From Caulobacter soli (GTDB taxonomy: Bacteria; Pseudomonadota; Alphaproteobacteria; Caulobacterales; Caulobacteraceae), in contig NZ_CP049199.1 in assembly GCF_011045195.1 (NCBI RefSeq), forward strand, positions 4,261,501-4,325,500: DNA of 64,000 nt. Direction: 5' to 3'. This document shows, piece after piece, positions 8,669 through 17,065 of this stretch. The notes below the pieces were generated by a model. The model was not told the DNA's origin, ran no database searches, and saw only the letters and a list, made by a program, of their open reading frames with translations. Numbering within the stretch: position 1 is the first letter of the stretch; every line of letters starts with the position of its first letter. The translations under genes were made by a program, and so were the position numbers.

Positions 8669-9666
8669 AGCAGCACAACCCCACCGGGCAGGTCGACGAG
8701 CCGCGCGCCAGTCAGATCACGGATCTGCTCGATCGCGCCCTGGATCTGGTCGATGCGGAAGACGCCGTAGACCGGGCGCCGGGCCAGGCTGTCGCCGACC
8801 AGGAAGATCTTTCCGGTGCGATAGCGGTTCAGTTCGTCGACGACGTTCTGCAGCGGCGTGTCGCGGAAGATCAGCAGGCCTTTTTGCCAGGCCGAGGTCA
8901 CCGCGGTGTCGACCGCCTCGGTCGCGCGCAGCTGATGATCGGCGTAGCGCACCTGTTCGCCGGCCGCCAGGAGAACGCGGGCCTCGCCGCGCTGGACCTC
9001 GGCCTCGCCGGCCAGGCAGGTGACGCAGACCTCGCCGGCCTGGTTGCGGATGTTGACCTGGCCGCGCCGCACCAGGGTGCGGCCGTCGGCGGCGGCCACG
9101 ACGAACGGGTCCGACGCGCGGTCGCTGCTGATCAGGGCCTCGCCGGTCTTGAGTTCGACGCCCGACCGCCGGCCCAGCCACGCCACGCTGGTGCGGGTGT
9201 TGAGCTCCATCGTCACGCCCGGGGTCACCGCGGCGGTGCGCCGCTCGCCCACGCCGGTGCTGTAGTCGGAGGTCAGGGCGGCCAAGCCGCCGGTCAGCAG
9301 ATCCGAGCGAACCACGACCATGTAGCTGGCGGCGGTCGCGGCGGCCGCGCCGCCGCCGATCAGCAAGGCGCGACGCCCCGGGTCGACACGACCGCGCGCG
9401 GCGCCCCGATCACGGCGCGCTCCGGCCCGCGGCGGGACCGCCGGCGCGGCGTCTCGCACCTGCACGGCGCGGCGCACCATGCGTCGCAGACGCACGACAT
9501 CGGCGAACGCCGCCTCGTGCGCCGGGCTTTGTCCGCGCCAGAGCTTGAAAGCGTCCGCCTCGTCCGTGGTCATGGCGCCCGACAACAGCCGATTCAGCCA
9601 CGCCAACGCTTGGGATGTCGGCCGATCAGCTTCGGCGTCGTGTGTCGGGTCGCTCATCAGCGTCAT
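8662..9666 (-). CDS. FecR-type anti-sigma factor / sigma regulator
   Basis: About 334 residues from the ATG at 9666; another ATG at 9657 is equally possible. The N-terminal cytoplasmic part (about residues 10-60, ALAWLNRLLSGAMTTDEADAFKLWR) is the DUF4880-type anti-sigma region. A basic stretch and one membrane helix follow at about 110-130 (ALLIGGGAAAATAASYMVVV). The FecR domain follows (TAAVTPGVTMELNTRTSVAW, GEALISSD, VRRGQVNIRNQAGEVCVTCLAGEAEV). The C-terminus is an STN-like DUF4974 segment (GLLIFRDTPLQNVVDELNRY). FecR proteins bind an ECF sigma factor in the cytoplasm and receive a signal in the periplasm, classically from a TonB-dependent receptor. The ECF gene is immediately upstream (stop at 9727), but there is no receptor gene in the cassette. 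Confidence 0.9.
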   Translation of the reverse strand: MTLMSDPTHDAEADRPTSQALAWLNRLLSGAMTTDEADAFKLWRGQSPAHEAAFADVVRLRRMVRRAVQVRDAAPAVPPRAGARRDRGAARGRVDPGRRALLIGGGAAAATAASYMVVVRSDLLTGGLAALTSDYSTGVGERRTAAVTPGVTMELNTRTSVAWLGRRSGVELKTGEALISSDRASDPFVVAAADGRTLVRRGQVNIRNQAGEVCVTCLAGEAEVQRGEARVLLAAGEQVRYADHQLRATEAVDTAVTSAWQKGLLIFRDTPLQNVVDELNRYRTGKIFLVGDSLARRPVYGVFRIDQIQGAIEQIRDLTGARLVDLPGGVVLLR

Positions 9667-9726
9667 GGTTCGGTCAAGGGAGCTCGCCCCGGAAAGAGGT
9701 GAACGGCACTTTAGAGACAATCAACG

Positions 9727-10257
9727 TCAGGATTCGCGACGTTGAGAATGATCTTTTTCTTTCCAGAAGCGCCGGATGTGCTCGGTGGCCAGTTCCAGCT
9801 CGCGCTGAATGGTCCGTAAATGCACGCCGTGCGTGGTCGCGAGGGTGGCGTGCGGCACGTTGTCGCCCCACGACGCCTCGAAGATCGCGCGGCGTCGGGG
9901 CGGCATTTCCGCGAGCACGCGGATCAGCTGGGCGATCTCGGACCGTCCCTCGGCGATCTGGGCCGGATCGGGCGTGTCGTCGGGTATGCCGATCAAGGCC
10001 TCGGCCTCCGAAAATGTCAGGTAGCGGCCTTCGACCTTGCGCCGGTTCTTGGCGATGTTGATGGCCGTGCGGAACAGATAGGCGTCGAGATTGCGCACCG
10101 GCTCGGTGGGATCGGTGCGCTGCAGGCGCAGGAACGTTTCGTGGACGGCCTCGCGCGCGAGATCGGCCGACCCCAACCGGCGGGTCAGGCGACGGACGAA
10201 ATCGTCATACCGGTCCAGCAGGCGTTCCCGCAGACCGGCCCAACTGGAATCGGACAT
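9727..10257 (-). CDS. FecI-like ECF RNA polymerase sigma factor
   Basis: A 176-residue sigma-70 family protein of the ECF/FecI group, started at the ATG at 10257 (MSDSSWAG). Region 2 is seen at about residues 10-75 (RLLDRYDDFVRRLTRRLGSADLAREAVHETFLRLQR, NLDAYLFRTAINIAKNRRKVE). Region 4 is at about 120-170 (MPPRRRAIFEASWGDNVPHATLATTHGVHLRTIQRELELA) with the DNA-binding helix-turn-helix. There are no regions 1 or 3, as usual for ECF factors. It is followed at once by fecR on the same strand, which is the standard sigma/anti-sigma pairing. Likely targets are its own cassette and the neighbouring secretion operons. That is inference from position. Confidence 0.9.
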   Translation of the reverse strand: MSDSSWAGLRERLLDRYDDFVRRLTRRLGSADLAREAVHETFLRLQRTDPTEPVRNLDAYLFRTAINIAKNRRKVEGRYLTFSEAEALIGIPDDTPDPAQIAEGRSEIAQLIRVLAEMPPRRRAIFEASWGDNVPHATLATTHGVHLRTIQRELELATEHIRRFWKEKDHSQRRES

Positions 10258-10363
10258 CAGGTCTTGTCCCAACGCATGGGCTCGCCGGCGCCGAAGCCCC
10301 GTCGTACGCGCCCGCATTCACTAAACCGCCGGGTGATGGCCCCCAAGAGATCCTCGATACGCC

Positions 10364-11041
10364 CTAGGATGGGTTGAAGGAGACGGGCAACTGCACCGTC
10401 AGCGGCGAAGGCAGGCCCGCGGGAACATGCGGCATCGGCTGGGCGCGCAGCACCGTGGCCATGGCCTCGTTGTCCAGGGACTCGAAGCCGGAACTGGCCT
10501 TGACCCACACGCCCACGACGTTGCCGTCCTGGTCGACCCGGAAGATCAGCTGGGTGACGCCACGGGCGGCGACCGCCTCGGCCTGGGCCGGATAGCGGCG
10601 GAAAGGCTGGATGTGGGCCAGGAGACGCGCGCGATAGTCCGAACCCGAGACCGCGGCCGAAGCCGTCGACACGGCCTGCAGGCCCTGGGCGGCCTGCGCG
10701 CTCTGTTCGCGCGGGCCGCGGTCGCCGATCGCCTCGGCCGGGGGCGCGGCGGCCTCGCCCGTCTGGCCGACCGGCCCGATCCGGTCGGGCCGCTCCTGCG
10801 CCACGGGCTGGTCGACGGCGGGCGTCGGCGCCAGGGCGGGCGCGGCCCGGGCCTGCTCGCTCGACACCAGGGTGACCTGGACCGAACCCGGCCCCTCGGC
10901 GCCGGCCGCCGCCATCGGCCCCGCCGGAACTCGCGCCAGGATCAGCGCCGCGCCGACCACATGCAGCAACAGGGAACCGGCGACGGCCAAGATGTTGGGA
11001 TGCCGGCGAAAATAGCGCAGCCGCGAAACCACTCTTGTCAT
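10364..11041 (-). CDS. TonB family protein of the sigma/FecR cassette
   Basis: A 225-residue TonB-like protein started at the ATG at 11041 (MTRVVSRLRYFRR). It has a basic N-terminus, one membrane helix at about residues 17-37 (ILAVAGSLLLHVVGAALIL, including the SLLLHV pattern with the functionally important His of TonB helices), a Pro/Ala/Gln spacer, and a C-terminal TonB domain from about residue 130 (DYRARLLAHIQPFRRYPAQAEAVAARGVTQLIFRVDQDGNVVGVWVKASSGFESLDNEAMATVLRA, with the YP and the SSG turn). It lies between the STN-domain gene upstream and the ECF sigma gene downstream. It keeps the His in the helix, so it should be able to use ExbB/ExbD, perhaps those encoded at 4493-6733. Confidence 0.87.
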   Translation of the reverse strand: MTRVVSRLRYFRRHPNILAVAGSLLLHVVGAALILARVPAGPMAAAGAEGPGSVQVTLVSSEQARAAPALAPTPAVDQPVAQERPDRIGPVGQTGEAAAPPAEAIGDRGPREQSAQAAQGLQAVSTASAAVSGSDYRARLLAHIQPFRRYPAQAEAVAARGVTQLIFRVDQDGNVVGVWVKASSGFESLDNEAMATVLRAQPMPHVPAGLPSPLTVQLPVSFNPS

Positions 11042-11123
11042 CGCCCCTAATGCGTCGGGTCTCCCGCGTCCTTTCCAGCTGGACGCTGGAGCATGGGAGC
11101 CGATCACGATGAACAATCTAGGG

Positions 11124-11147
11124 TGTCATCGTAAAGGTAGCATGACA
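11124..11147. promoter_or_regulatory. TGTCAT/ATGACA inverted repeat upstream of tonB
   Basis: A 6-bp perfect inverted repeat, TGTCAT at 11124-11129 and ATGACA at 11142-11147, sits 80-105 bases upstream of the tonB ATG at 11041, in the gap after the STN gene. It may be an operator or part of an ECF-type promoter. Short arms make chance possible. Confidence 0.3.
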
Positions 11148-11176
11148 GAATCCCTGCCCTCAATCCGCGCGTTCAG

Positions 11177-11971
11177 TCAGGCTCCCGGACGGGACCGAAC
11201 GACCAGGACCACGGGCTGGGGCAGGCCCTCGGGCGGCGGGCTGTCGATCACGACCCGGCCGACGATGGTGGTGATCGCCTGGTCGCGATCGGGATCGCCG
11301 GTCGAGTCCTCGGCCACCAGCCGGTCGATCGCGCCGGACGGGGCGATCCAGAGCTTCAGGGTCAGGCGGTAGCGTCCGGCGGCCAGGTCGCGGTCGCCGG
11401 CCAGGGCCTGATGCACCGCGCCGCGCACGAGGCCGCCATAGAGCTTCAAGTCCAGTCGCTCGCCCTCGGCGGCCGGGACGGCGGCCTCGCCGCGCACCTC
11501 CAGCGTGTCGAGCGACAGCATGGTCGACCGGTCGCTCGGCGCCGGGCCGAAGTCGGCCGGCGGAGCCTTGCCGACGTCCGGCCGCAGGACGACGCTGTCG
11601 TCGTGGCTGAAGACCGCCGCCAGGCCGGTGCCAGCCAGCAGGGCGCGGAGCGCCGCCTCGCGCGTATAGAGGCCCACGACCCCCGGCGAGCGCAGGCCCT
11701 CGCCCCGGGGACGATCGTAGAGCACCTGCACGCCGGTCGCCAACGCATAGGCCTCGATCGCCGCGCTGAGGGGACGGGCCGAGATGTCGAAGCGGATCGG
11801 GGCCTCGCGCGGCGCCACCGGAACCGGCGCCTGGGCCAGGGACACGGCCGGGGCGAGCAGCAGCCAGGCGCCGACGGCTAGCGCGGGGCGCCAGCCGGCG
11901 CGAGGCGCGGCGGGCGCGGGCCGCCGTCCATCAGAGGCGCTGGGCGGCCTGGCTGTCGCGCGCGTGGGCAT
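11177..11971 (-). CDS. secreted STN-domain protein with C-terminal TonB-like region
   Basis: About 264 residues from the ATG at 11971; a GTG at 12019 would add 16. It has a signal peptide (PALAVGAWLLLAPAVSLAQ). At about residues 60-130 there is a secretin/TonB short N-terminal (STN) domain: IRFDISARPLSAAIEAYALATGVQVLYDRP, SPGVVGLYTREAALRALLAGTGLAAVF, SVVLRPD. The C-terminal half (LDLKLYGGLVRGAVHQALAGDRDLAAGRYRLTLKLWIAPSGAIDRLVAED, then RDQAITTIVGRVVI) resembles a TonB C-terminal fold. STN domains are normally the signalling plug of TonB-dependent transducers, where they contact FecR. Here the domain is on a separate soluble periplasmic protein next to tonB, fecI and fecR, which suggests it replaces the receptor in signal transfer. 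That last step is inference. Confidence 0.8.
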   Translation of the reverse strand: MPTRATARPPSASDGRRPAPAAPRAGWRPALAVGAWLLLAPAVSLAQAPVPVAPREAPIRFDISARPLSAAIEAYALATGVQVLYDRPRGEGLRSPGVVGLYTREAALRALLAGTGLAAVFSHDDSVVLRPDVGKAPPADFGPAPSDRSTMLSLDTLEVRGEAAVPAAEGERLDLKLYGGLVRGAVHQALAGDRDLAAGRYRLTLKLWIAPSGAIDRLVAEDSTGDPDRDQAITTIVGRVVIDSPPPEGLPQPVVLVVRSRPGA

Positions 11972-12072
11972 GGAAAGGGTCAGAGGCTCCCGCGCGGGCT
12001 CAGCGCGACGTCGATCCACGTCCTACACTACCATCGGCGCGTCGCAACTCCAGCCACGCCGGCGCCGACCGA

Positions 12073-12924
12073 TCAGTCCAGCGCCCGCAGCCAGTACGGG
12101 GTATCCCGCCGGCCGGTGAACTCGATGATCGCGGCCCGCCGGAAGACCCCGCCCTGGGTGTCGCGCGCCACGATCCGCACGGTGACCGGACGGCCGACAT
12201 AGCTGACCGAGCCGGCCTCCAGCGCCGTGCGTTGGCCGGCCAGTTCGCGCTGGCGAATGATCGTGTCCACGCCCCCGGAGTCGCTCGACGACATCACGCT
12301 CATCGCCAGCGGGTCGGCGTTGCGGGCTTCGAACGCCCCGCTCGCGCCCCAGAACAGGGTCAGGGACGGCGCGATCCGCGCCAGCAGCGCCGGGTCCATG
12401 CCGTCCAGCTCGGCCAGCTCGCCGACGGTGCGCATGGCGCTCCATCGCGGGCGGACGCCCCGGCGCGCGTAATAGAGCAGCCCACCGTCGACCCGTTCGC
12501 CGTTGTCGCGCCAGTCCATCGCGCTGTCGACCAGCCGGTCCAGGCGCGCGCCCGACGCGCCGCCGGCCTGGAACAGTCGTCGCCATTGCGTTTCGGTCAG
12601 GCTGTTCAGCGACGCCTTCCCGCGCTCATCCTCTATGGTCATGGTCACCTCCGCGCCGCCGAGGTCCAGGCGGCGGGGACGACCGTCGGCCGACCACCGG
12701 GCGGCGGCGCTTTCGGCCCCCAGTCCGTGGACGGCCGTGGCCAGGCCCGCGTCGGCGGCCGCCTCCAGCCGCGCCGTCCGCATCGCCGCGTCCGCCCCCG
12801 CCAGCGCGCCTCGGTCGGCGGCAAGGACGGCGAAGGCGATATAGGAAAAGATCAGCACACTGATTATAGCCGAGACCAGGGCGAAACCTTCCCGCCTCCC
12901 TCCCCTGGCGCCGGCCGTTCTCAT
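12073..12924 (-). CDS. gspK: type II secretion minor pseudopilin GspK
   Basis: 283 residues. The N-terminus is a prepilin leader ending in Gly-Phe (REGFALVSAIISVLIFSYIAF) with no Glu at position 5, which is the usual distinguishing mark of GspK among pseudopilins. The large periplasmic domain contains the expected IEDERGKASLNSLTETQWRRLF and LVDSAMDWRDNGE segments; the latter is the conserved D-W-x-D region of the family. GspK forms the tip of the pseudopilus with GspI and GspJ. Its ATG at 12924 overlaps the gspD stop (ATGA). It is the last gene of the T2SS operon, an unusual place, since gspK normally follows gspJ. Confidence 0.9.
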   Translation of the reverse strand: MRTAGARGGRREGFALVSAIISVLIFSYIAFAVLAADRGALAGADAAMRTARLEAAADAGLATAVHGLGAESAAARWSADGRPRRLDLGGAEVTMTIEDERGKASLNSLTETQWRRLFQAGGASGARLDRLVDSAMDWRDNGERVDGGLLYYARRGVRPRWSAMRTVGELAELDGMDPALLARIAPSLTLFWGASGAFEARNADPLAMSVMSSSDSGGVDTIIRQRELAGQRTALEAGSVSYVGRPVTVRIVARDTQGGVFRRAAIIEFTGRRDTPYWLRALD

Positions 12925-14972
12925 GGCACGAACTTGGGCGGCTGGGGCGCGATCGAACGGATCTTCTCGCGCAGTTCGTCGGTCACCGCCTGGATGTCGG
13001 CGCTGTTGCGCACCACGTGCGGGGTCAGCATGACCAGCAGCTCGGTGCGCTCGCGCTTGTTGTCGCGCGACCCCGCCAGCGCGCCCAGCACCGGGATCGC
13101 GCTGATCAGCGGGACCCCGTCGCGCAACTTGCGATTATTGTCCCGGATCAGGCCGCCCAGGGCGATCGTCTGGCCGTCCTGGATGGCGACCGAGGTGGCG
13201 ATCTTGCGCACCGAGATGGTCGGGGAGTCGATCGTCGAGCTGGAGGTGGTCGAGACATCGCTGACCTCCTGGGCGATGTCGAGCAGCACCAGGCCGCCGC
13301 TGTTGACCCGGGGCGTGATCTTCAGCAGCACGCCGGTGTCGCGATAGTCGATGGTGCTGATCACCGAGCTGTTGTTGAGGGCCGAGCCCGTCGAGATCGG
13401 CACCTGGTCGCCGACCTCCAGCGAGGCGGTCTGGTTGTTGAGCACCATCAGGTTCGGCGACGACAGGATCTCGACCTGGGTGACGCTCGAAAGCGCCGTC
13501 AGGGTCGCGGCCACCGACCCGCTGTTGAGGAAATAGGCAAAGCCCGGGAAGTTGGGCGCGGCGTCCTCGGTCTTGCCCTGAGTGAGCACGCCCCGGTCGT
13601 TGCCGTTGCGGAAGAACCACTGGCTGCCGTAGCGCAGGGCGTTGTTCAGCGACACCTCGGTGATCATCGCCTCGATCACCACCTGGGCGGGGGCGACGTC
13701 GAGCTTGCGCATCGCGTCCTCGATCAGGGCGTATTCGCGCGGCGTGGCGTAGGCCACCACGGCGTTGTTGGTCTCGTCGGCGGTCAGGATCAACCCGTCG
13801 CCGTCGCCCGTCGCGATATCGGCCCTCGGCTCCGGCGCCGGCGACTGTCCCGGCAGGCTCGCGACCCTGGCGGGGGTGTTCAGCGGCGTCTCGGATGACT
13901 GGACGCCGAACCGGTCGCGCCCGCCGCCCCGGTCGGACACGCCCGATAGCGAGGCCGAGCGCCCGAAGGCCGAGGCCATCACCTTGGCCAGATCGGAAGC
14001 CCGGCCGTTCTGCACGCGATAGACGAACAGGCGGCGCTCGGCCGACTGGCCTTCGCGGTCCAGCACCTCGACCCATCGCCGCACGTCGTCCAGGTACTGC
14101 GGCTGGGACGAGATCGCCACCAGGCCGTTCAGCTTGTCCATGGCGATCAGCCTGACCCGCCCCGCCATCGGCGAGTCCGGGGCGTTGATCAGCTTGTTCA
14201 GGTCGGGGGCGATGAGGCGGGCGTCGGTGTTCTTGGGCACGAACAGGCCAAAGCTCATGCCCTTGAGCCAGTCGACGTCGAACTGCTGGATCAGGTCGCG
14301 CACGCCGCGTCTCTGGCCGGCGGTGCCCGACAGGACCAAGGTGTTGCTGGCCGGATCGACCGAGGTGATGACCCCGGGCGCGATGGGGTCCAGCAGGGTC
14401 TTCAGGGCGGCGGGACCGGCGAAGCGCAGCTGGACCGTCTCGGTCCCGAAGCCCCACTGCTCGGTGATGGCCGTGCCGCCCTGGGCGCGCGCGTCGCTCA
14501 GGCTGACGATGGTCCTGACGCCGCCCTGCATGACCAGGGCCAGTCCGGCGTTGCGCAGGGCCTCCTCGGCGGCGGGTTGCACGTCCGCCCGGGCGATCGG
14601 CCGGGGCGTCACCAGAGTCACCGTTCCGGACGCCGACGACGCCACCCCGTAGGGCACGCCCAGGATGTCGCCGAAGACCGACTTGGCGAACTCGCGCACG
14701 CCGACGCCCGGCAGGTTCAGGGTCACCGGTCCCGGCGCGGGCTCGGATGTCCGGACCACGGCCGAACGGGGCGGGGCGGCGGCCTCGCCGCGCAGGATGG
14801 TCGATCGCACCTGGGGCTCGACCGCCAGGTCGGGCGCCGACGCCGCGGGGGCCTGTCCGGAGACGGAGCGCGGCGCGGCCGGAGCGCGCGGCGGCGGCGA
14901 CGTCGTGGCGCAGCCAGCCAGGACCAGCGCCGAGCACGAGGCGGAGAGGAACGTGCGGAAACGGCGGATCAT
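12921..14972 (-). CDS. gspD: type II secretion secretin GspD (lipoprotein-like leader)
   Basis: 683 residues from the ATG at 14972. The leader ends in a lipobox (ALVLAGCATT), so the mature protein is probably lipidated at Cys-21. N0-N3 periplasmic domains follow (GVREFAKSVFGDILGVPYGV; LVLSGTAGQRRGVRDLIQQFDVDWL; VRLIAMDKLNGLVAISSQPQYLDDVRRWVEVLD; LILTADETNNAVVAYATPREYALIEDAMRKLDVAPAQVVIEA). The secretin barrel has VEILSSPNLMVLNNQTASLEVGDQVPI and the signature VAIQDGQTIALGGLIRDN. GspD forms the outer-membrane channel of the T2SS. The start overlaps the gspC stop by four bases. A self-lipidated secretin could assemble without a separate pilotin, and none is seen here. Confidence 0.95.
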   Translation of the reverse strand: MIRRFRTFLSASCSALVLAGCATTSPPPRAPAAPRSVSGQAPAASAPDLAVEPQVRSTILRGEAAAPPRSAVVRTSEPAPGPVTLNLPGVGVREFAKSVFGDILGVPYGVASSASGTVTLVTPRPIARADVQPAAEEALRNAGLALVMQGGVRTIVSLSDARAQGGTAITEQWGFGTETVQLRFAGPAALKTLLDPIAPGVITSVDPASNTLVLSGTAGQRRGVRDLIQQFDVDWLKGMSFGLFVPKNTDARLIAPDLNKLINAPDSPMAGRVRLIAMDKLNGLVAISSQPQYLDDVRRWVEVLDREGQSAERRLFVYRVQNGRASDLAKVMASAFGRSASLSGVSDRGGGRDRFGVQSSETPLNTPARVASLPGQSPAPEPRADIATGDGDGLILTADETNNAVVAYATPREYALIEDAMRKLDVAPAQVVIEAMITEVSLNNALRYGSQWFFRNGNDRGVLTQGKTEDAAPNFPGFAYFLNSGSVAATLTALSSVTQVEILSSPNLMVLNNQTASLEVGDQVPISTGSALNNSSVISTIDYRDTGVLLKITPRVNSGGLVLLDIAQEVSDVSTTSSSTIDSPTISVRKIATSVAIQDGQTIALGGLIRDNNRKLRDGVPLISAIPVLGALAGSRDNKRERTELLVMLTPHVVRNSADIQAVTDELREKIRSIAPQPPKFVP

Positions 14973-15472
14973 GGTCGGTTTTCCTGGATTGCCGACGCCC
15001 CGGGAGCCGGGGCGGTGGGGGCCGCGCCGATCAGCGCGGTGAAGCGGCCGCCCGGTCCGTTGAAGGCGGCGCTCCCCGCGCCCACCCCCACTAGCCGCCA
15101 GCCGCGCCAGGTCTCGCCCAGCCGCACGACTTGGGCCGCGCCGTCCGAGCCCTTGATCACGGCGCTGCCGCTGCGGCGGTCGCTGACCACGCCGAGCAGG
15201 GTCGGGCGAGCGTCGTCGGGGGTCGCCGTTCCATGCTCGCCGCCGGCGGCCAGGGAGCGGCGATCCGGCGAGAACAGCGGCGCGCCCAGCACGGCGGGGT
15301 AGTCCGGCACGGGCGCGGCCGCCAGGCCGCGCGGGACGCGCATCGGCGGCGCCGCGCCGGGAGGGAACTCGGTCCCGACCGGCCAGAGCACCTGCGCGGC
15401 CAGGCCGCCCAGCAAGGCCAGGCACAGCAGGGCCGGGGTCAGCTCGCCGCTAGCGGACCGGGGCGACAGCAT
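14969..15472 (-). CDS. gspC: type II secretion protein GspC, short form
   Basis: 167 residues from the ATG at 15472, which lies 22 bases inside the end of gspM. It has one membrane helix at about residues 12-30 (TPALLCLALLGGLAAQVLW), a linker, and the homology region (HR) domain (APLFSPDRR, TLLGVVSDRRSGSAVIKGSDGAAQVVRLGETWRGWRLVGVG). The usual C-terminal PDZ or coiled-coil domain is absent, so the protein is much shorter than typical GspC of about 270-300 residues. GspC couples the inner-membrane platform to the secretin N0 domain through the HR domain, which is present. Start by overlap and Met-Leu-Ser context, moderately sure. Confidence 0.82.
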   Translation of the reverse strand: MLSPRSASGELTPALLCLALLGGLAAQVLWPVGTEFPPGAAPPMRVPRGLAAAPVPDYPAVLGAPLFSPDRRSLAAGGEHGTATPDDARPTLLGVVSDRRSGSAVIKGSDGAAQVVRLGETWRGWRLVGVGAGSAAFNGPGGRFTALIGAAPTAPAPGASAIQENRP

Positions 15473-16007
15473 GGCGAGCCGAAATCTGGAGCCGGACGCC
15501 GAGCGGACCCGGCCGACTTGTTCGGATGGACTGCTCGGCGTCGATCGAAGCGTAGTCGACGACGACATAGGGCGTGTCATTTTCAATTTGCCTCAGGCTC
15601 GCGTTCAGTTGCGTCAGCGTCATCGTGGCGTCGGCGCGGACGCTGACCCAGCCGGGCGGCACGTCGGCCCTCACCGCCTCGGCGGCGCTGACCGTCCCGC
15701 CCGCCTGGGTCAGTTCGGCCACCAGCCGCTGCTTGAGCGCCTCGACCGCCGCCGCCTCGTCGGGCGCGGTGATCCGGTACAGCCGACCCGAGCGTCGTTG
15801 TTCGGCCAGGGTCGCGCGCACGGCGGGCAACGAGGCCAGCAGCCGCTGGTCGCGCTCATGCCGGGCCAGCGCGGCCGCCCGCCGCTCGTCGCGAGCCTCG
15901 AACCCGTTCAGGACGGGCCGGACCAGGCCCAGCCAGGCCAGGCCCACCAGGCCCGCCAGCACGCCGACCGCGACCAGCCGACGCTCACGGGGCGACAGGG
16001 GCTTCAT
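15450..16007 (-). CDS. gspM: type II secretion protein GspM
   Basis: 185 residues from the ATG at 16007, overlapping the gspL stop by four bases. It has a short basic N-terminus, a membrane helix at about residues 10-30 (LVAVGVLAGLVGLAWLGLVRPVL), a helical linker, and a ferredoxin-like periplasmic domain (VSAAEAVRADVPPGWVSVRADATMTLTQLNASLRQIENDTPYVVVDYASID). This organisation is that of GspM, which pairs with GspL in the inner-membrane assembly platform. Sequence identity within this family is always low, so the call rests on topology and position between gspL and gspC. Confidence 0.82.
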   Translation of the reverse strand: MKPLSPRERRLVAVGVLAGLVGLAWLGLVRPVLNGFEARDERRAAALARHERDQRLLASLPAVRATLAEQRRSGRLYRITAPDEAAAVEALKQRLVAELTQAGGTVSAAEAVRADVPPGWVSVRADATMTLTQLNASLRQIENDTPYVVVDYASIDAEQSIRTSRPGPLGVRLQISARHAVAPVR

Positions 16008-17065
16008 CGGGCCGCCCTCGCCTGGCGCGACCCGGAGGCGGCGTCGGCGATCACGTCGAACGGCTCGACGCCGGTCGTGGTCTGCGTCGGCATGTCGGTC
16101 AGCAACGAGCGGGGATTGGCCAGGGCCCGCGTGTTGCGCAGGGCCTCCGTCACCTCGCCGTCGGGCGTCTTGAAGCCGACGACGCGGACGACGTGGCCGT
16201 TCCACTCCAAGCGGTGCGCCCACTGACTGGAGGGCAGCGCCTTGGACAGGGCGTCGATGATCCGCAGGGGTTCGTTCTGCGACCGCCGCGTCAGCAGCGC
16301 CAGGCGCACCGTCCGCTCGGCGTTGGCGGCGTCGCGGATCCGGGCGGCGGCGGCGGCGCGCGGCGCCTCGTCCTCGATCGCCGCCTCCAGTCGCAGCACG
16401 TCGCGCACGTCCATCAGCACGGCGACCAGCACGTTCAGGACCACCAGCGTCGCGCAAGCGCTCCACCACAGCGTCAGCCGCCGGGAGCCCGAGCCGCCGC
16501 CCTGGTCGGCGCGAATGGCGGGCATGAAGTCGAACAACGCCTCGCCGTCGCCGCCCTCGGCCCCGAAGCGGTCGATCTCCAGGCCCATGGCCCGCGCCTG
16601 GTCCAGGGCATCCAGGGCCTTGTCGCGCGGGATCACCGCCAGCCGCACCCGCACGCGGTCCGCCGGGTCCGCGAGGGCCGCGACCGGGGCGTCGAAATAG
16701 ACCGCCTGGGCCGGGAACGGGGTGAAGCGGTCCATGTTCGCCGCCAGCATCCGGCGCAGATCGGCGCGCGACAGGCGAGGCAGGTCGAGGTCGCGCACCA
16801 GCACGGCGTCGGCCGGCAGCACCAGGTCGGCCCGCCAGCCGGCGGTCGGCGACGGCGGCCGCGCCTGGGTCGGGCGGCCGTCGCGATGCAGTTGCAGACT
16901 TCCGTCGCGATCAGGGCGCGCGCTCCAGCGCGCCCGTCGCCGCAGGCTCCGCCGGTAGCGGGCCGGCAGCAGGGTCGACAGCTCGTCGACCCACCAGGAG
17001 ACGCCCGCGGCGATCCAGCGGCCAACGGTCCCGAGGTCGGCGTCCAGGATGTTGCGCGACGTCAT
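16004..17065 (-). CDS. gspL: type II secretion protein GspL
   Basis: 353 residues from the ATG at 17065, overlapping the gspJ stop by four bases. The first 210 or so residues are the cytoplasmic, actin-like (ASKHA) domain seen in GspL/PilM (LVLPADAVLVRDLDLPRLSRADLRRMLAANMDRFTPFPAQAVYFDAPVA). A membrane helix follows (LTLWWSACATLVVLNVLVAVLM), then a PilN-like periplasmic region (RTVRLALLTRRSQNEPLRIIDALSKALP, VVRVVGFKTPDGEVTEALRNT). GspL recruits the GspE ATPase to the membrane and binds GspM. Domain order is normal. Confidence 0.85.
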   Translation of the reverse strand: MTSRNILDADLGTVGRWIAAGVSWWVDELSTLLPARYRRSLRRRARWSARPDRDGSLQLHRDGRPTQARPPSPTAGWRADLVLPADAVLVRDLDLPRLSRADLRRMLAANMDRFTPFPAQAVYFDAPVAALADPADRVRVRLAVIPRDKALDALDQARAMGLEIDRFGAEGGDGEALFDFMPAIRADQGGGSGSRRLTLWWSACATLVVLNVLVAVLMDVRDVLRLEAAIEDEAPRAAAAARIRDAANAERTVRLALLTRRSQNEPLRIIDALSKALPSSQWAHRLEWNGHVVRVVGFKTPDGEVTEALRNTRALANPRSLLTDMPTQTTTGVEPFDVIADAASGSRQARAAR

